The position numbers and the translations under genes are program-made. A DNA stretch of 64,000 nt, taken from assembly GCA_016929335.1 (NCBI GenBank), contig JAFGIY010000200.1:1-64000 (forward strand), read 5' to 3'. Positions 63,195 to 64,000 of the stretch are shown here, one piece after another. The notes beneath the pieces were generated by a model. It saw nothing but the letters and a program-made list of their open reading frames with translations, searched no databases and was not told where the DNA came from. The first letter of the stretch is position 1; each line of letters opens with the position of its first letter. Source of the DNA: Acidobacteriota bacterium. Lineage in GTDB: Bacteria > Acidobacteriota > UBA6911.

Positions 63195-64000
63195 TATGGA
63201 TTCACCCAAAGCTCTTATTGTTGATGATGAACCCACCATTTGCAGAGCCGGCGAGAAAATACTGGCTCGCGAAGGCTATCGCGTTAAAATCGCCTACTCG
63301 GGGAAGCAGGCATTGGCAATGCTCGAACAGGAGCCTTTCGACATTTTGTTTACCGATCTGAAGATGGCGGAAATGGGGGGAATGGAGCTTCTGGGAACCT
63401 TGCGCTCACGCTTCCCGGACGTCGTTCCGGTTGTCATCACCGGTTATGCAACCATCGCCTCGGCCGTCGAAACCATGAAACTGGGAGCCTTTGATTATCT
63501 CCCTAAGCCTTTCACTCCGGATGAAATGGCGGCTGTGGCAAAAAAGGCATGGGATAAACGGCAGAGCCTGATCGAAACACGTGCAATCGCTCAGGGTGAA
63601 ATGCTCCCCTCTTTCTGCGGCATTGTCGGGAAAAGCCCTAAAATACAGGAAATTTTCCGGATGATCCGCAAAGTCGCTCCAACCTCCAGCACCGTCCTGA
63701 TCATCGGCGAAACAGGAACGGGCAAGGAACTGGTTGCCCGAGCCATTCATACATTCAGTCCCAGAAACGAACACCGTTTCTTTGCCGTTGATTGCGGCAC
63801 CCTCTCCGTTGAACTGCTCGAGAGCGAGCTGTTCGGACACATCAGGGGAGCTTTCACGGGAGCCGTTTCCAACAAACAGGGGATCTTCGAATCTGCAGAC
63901 CAGGGCACGGTCTTTCTGGATGAGATCTGCAATATAAACCTGGAAATTCAGGGCAAACTGCTTCGCTTCATTCAGGAGAGAGAGTTTCTTCCGGTGGGAG
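63187..64000 (+). CDS. sigma-54-dependent response regulator (partial at window end)
   Basis: NtrC-family activator cut off by the window edge after 271 codons. The receiver domain has the acidic pair DD at 13-14, the phospho-acceptor Asp57 in FTDLKM and the Lys in LPKPF. A AAA+ domain follows with Walker A GETGTGKE, the GAFTGA loop that contacts sigma-54, and FLDEICNINLEIQGKLLRFIQE. The DNA-binding domain is outside the window. The start is the ATG overlapping the kinase gene by eight bases, or an ATG nine bases later. It is the evident partner of the kinase upstream. Confidence 0.93.
   Translation, partial: MTDMDSPKALIVDDEPTICRAGEKILAREGYRVKIAYSGKQALAMLEQEPFDILFTDLKMAEMGGMELLGTLRSRFPDVVPVVITGYATIASAVETMKLGAFDYLPKPFTPDEMAAVAKKAWDKRQSLIETRAIAQGEMLPSFCGIVGKSPKIQEIFRMIRKVAPTSSTVLIIGETGTGKELVARAIHTFSPRNEHRFFAVDCGTLSVELLESELFGHIRGAFTGAVSNKQGIFESADQGTVFLDEICNINLEIQGKLLRFIQEREFLPVG

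Overview
The window reads as a stretch of chromosome from an anaerobic, Gram-negative bacterium, probably an uncultured lineage. The evidence is an RseP-type intramembrane protease, a PpiD-like periplasmic chaperone, a complete MreBCD-PBP2-RodA set, HpnI/HpnK-type hopanoid genes, and a large oxygen-sensitive heterodisulfide reductase / NADH dehydrogenase / [NiFe] hydrogenase operon with a predicted selenocysteine. Base composition looks even and moderately GC-rich, and no insertion sequence, prophage, CRISPR array, tRNA or rRNA was found. A phylum cannot be fixed from the sequence alone.

Layout. 1-13,165: housekeeping genes: htpX, grpE, an orphan nuoF, a MEMO-family gene, yebC-ruvC on the minus strand, pyrE-truA, then uppS, cdsA, dxr and rseP (isoprenoid and phospholipid precursors plus envelope stress), an RsbW/RsbV-like pair and a VanZ-like membrane protein. 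13,233-23,640: a coiled-coil protein, ligA, accD, pdxB, then hpnI-hpnK-small transporter-DegT aminotransferase, which look like one amino-sugar/lipid decoration cluster, and mazG. 23,723-33,942 (minus strand): RNase E/G, then a cell-shape operon FecR-like, GAF-GGDEF, mreB, mreC, mreD, mrdA, rodA. 34,347-46,551: ppiD, a PAS-HisKA fragment kinase, coaX, a tiny CxxCxGxG protein after mutM, fmdB-like, moaC, moeA, a Lon-like protease, an adenosine-specific kinase-like gene and glmS.

47,063-61,164 is the most interesting part: 16 tightly packed plus-strand genes. HdrC and HdrB are followed by only the N-terminal half of HdrA. A regulatory/accessory block comes next (two DRTGG proteins, two RsbW-like ATPase domains, a PHP domain and a degenerate [FeFe]-hydrogenase-like protein), then NuoE, a [2Fe-2S] protein and a HydB/NuoF flavoprotein. 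After these comes a protein in which a HoxU/NuoG-like ferredoxin module is fused to the missing C-terminal half of HdrA, then MvhD, MvhG, MvhA and a maturation protease. MvhA has an in-frame TGA exactly where the second Cys of its N-terminal nickel-binding motif should be, so it is predicted to be a selenoprotein. The set predicts one electron-bifurcating (confurcating) assembly linking H2, NAD(H), ferredoxin and a disulfide-type acceptor. A Cache-domain histidine kinase and a sigma-54 response regulator (cut by the window end) follow.

A second theme is a family of short (7-8 bp) tandem repeats in inverted pairs at about ten gene junctions. They often begin at, or contain, the stop codon of the neighbouring gene; they explain most of the intergenic space.
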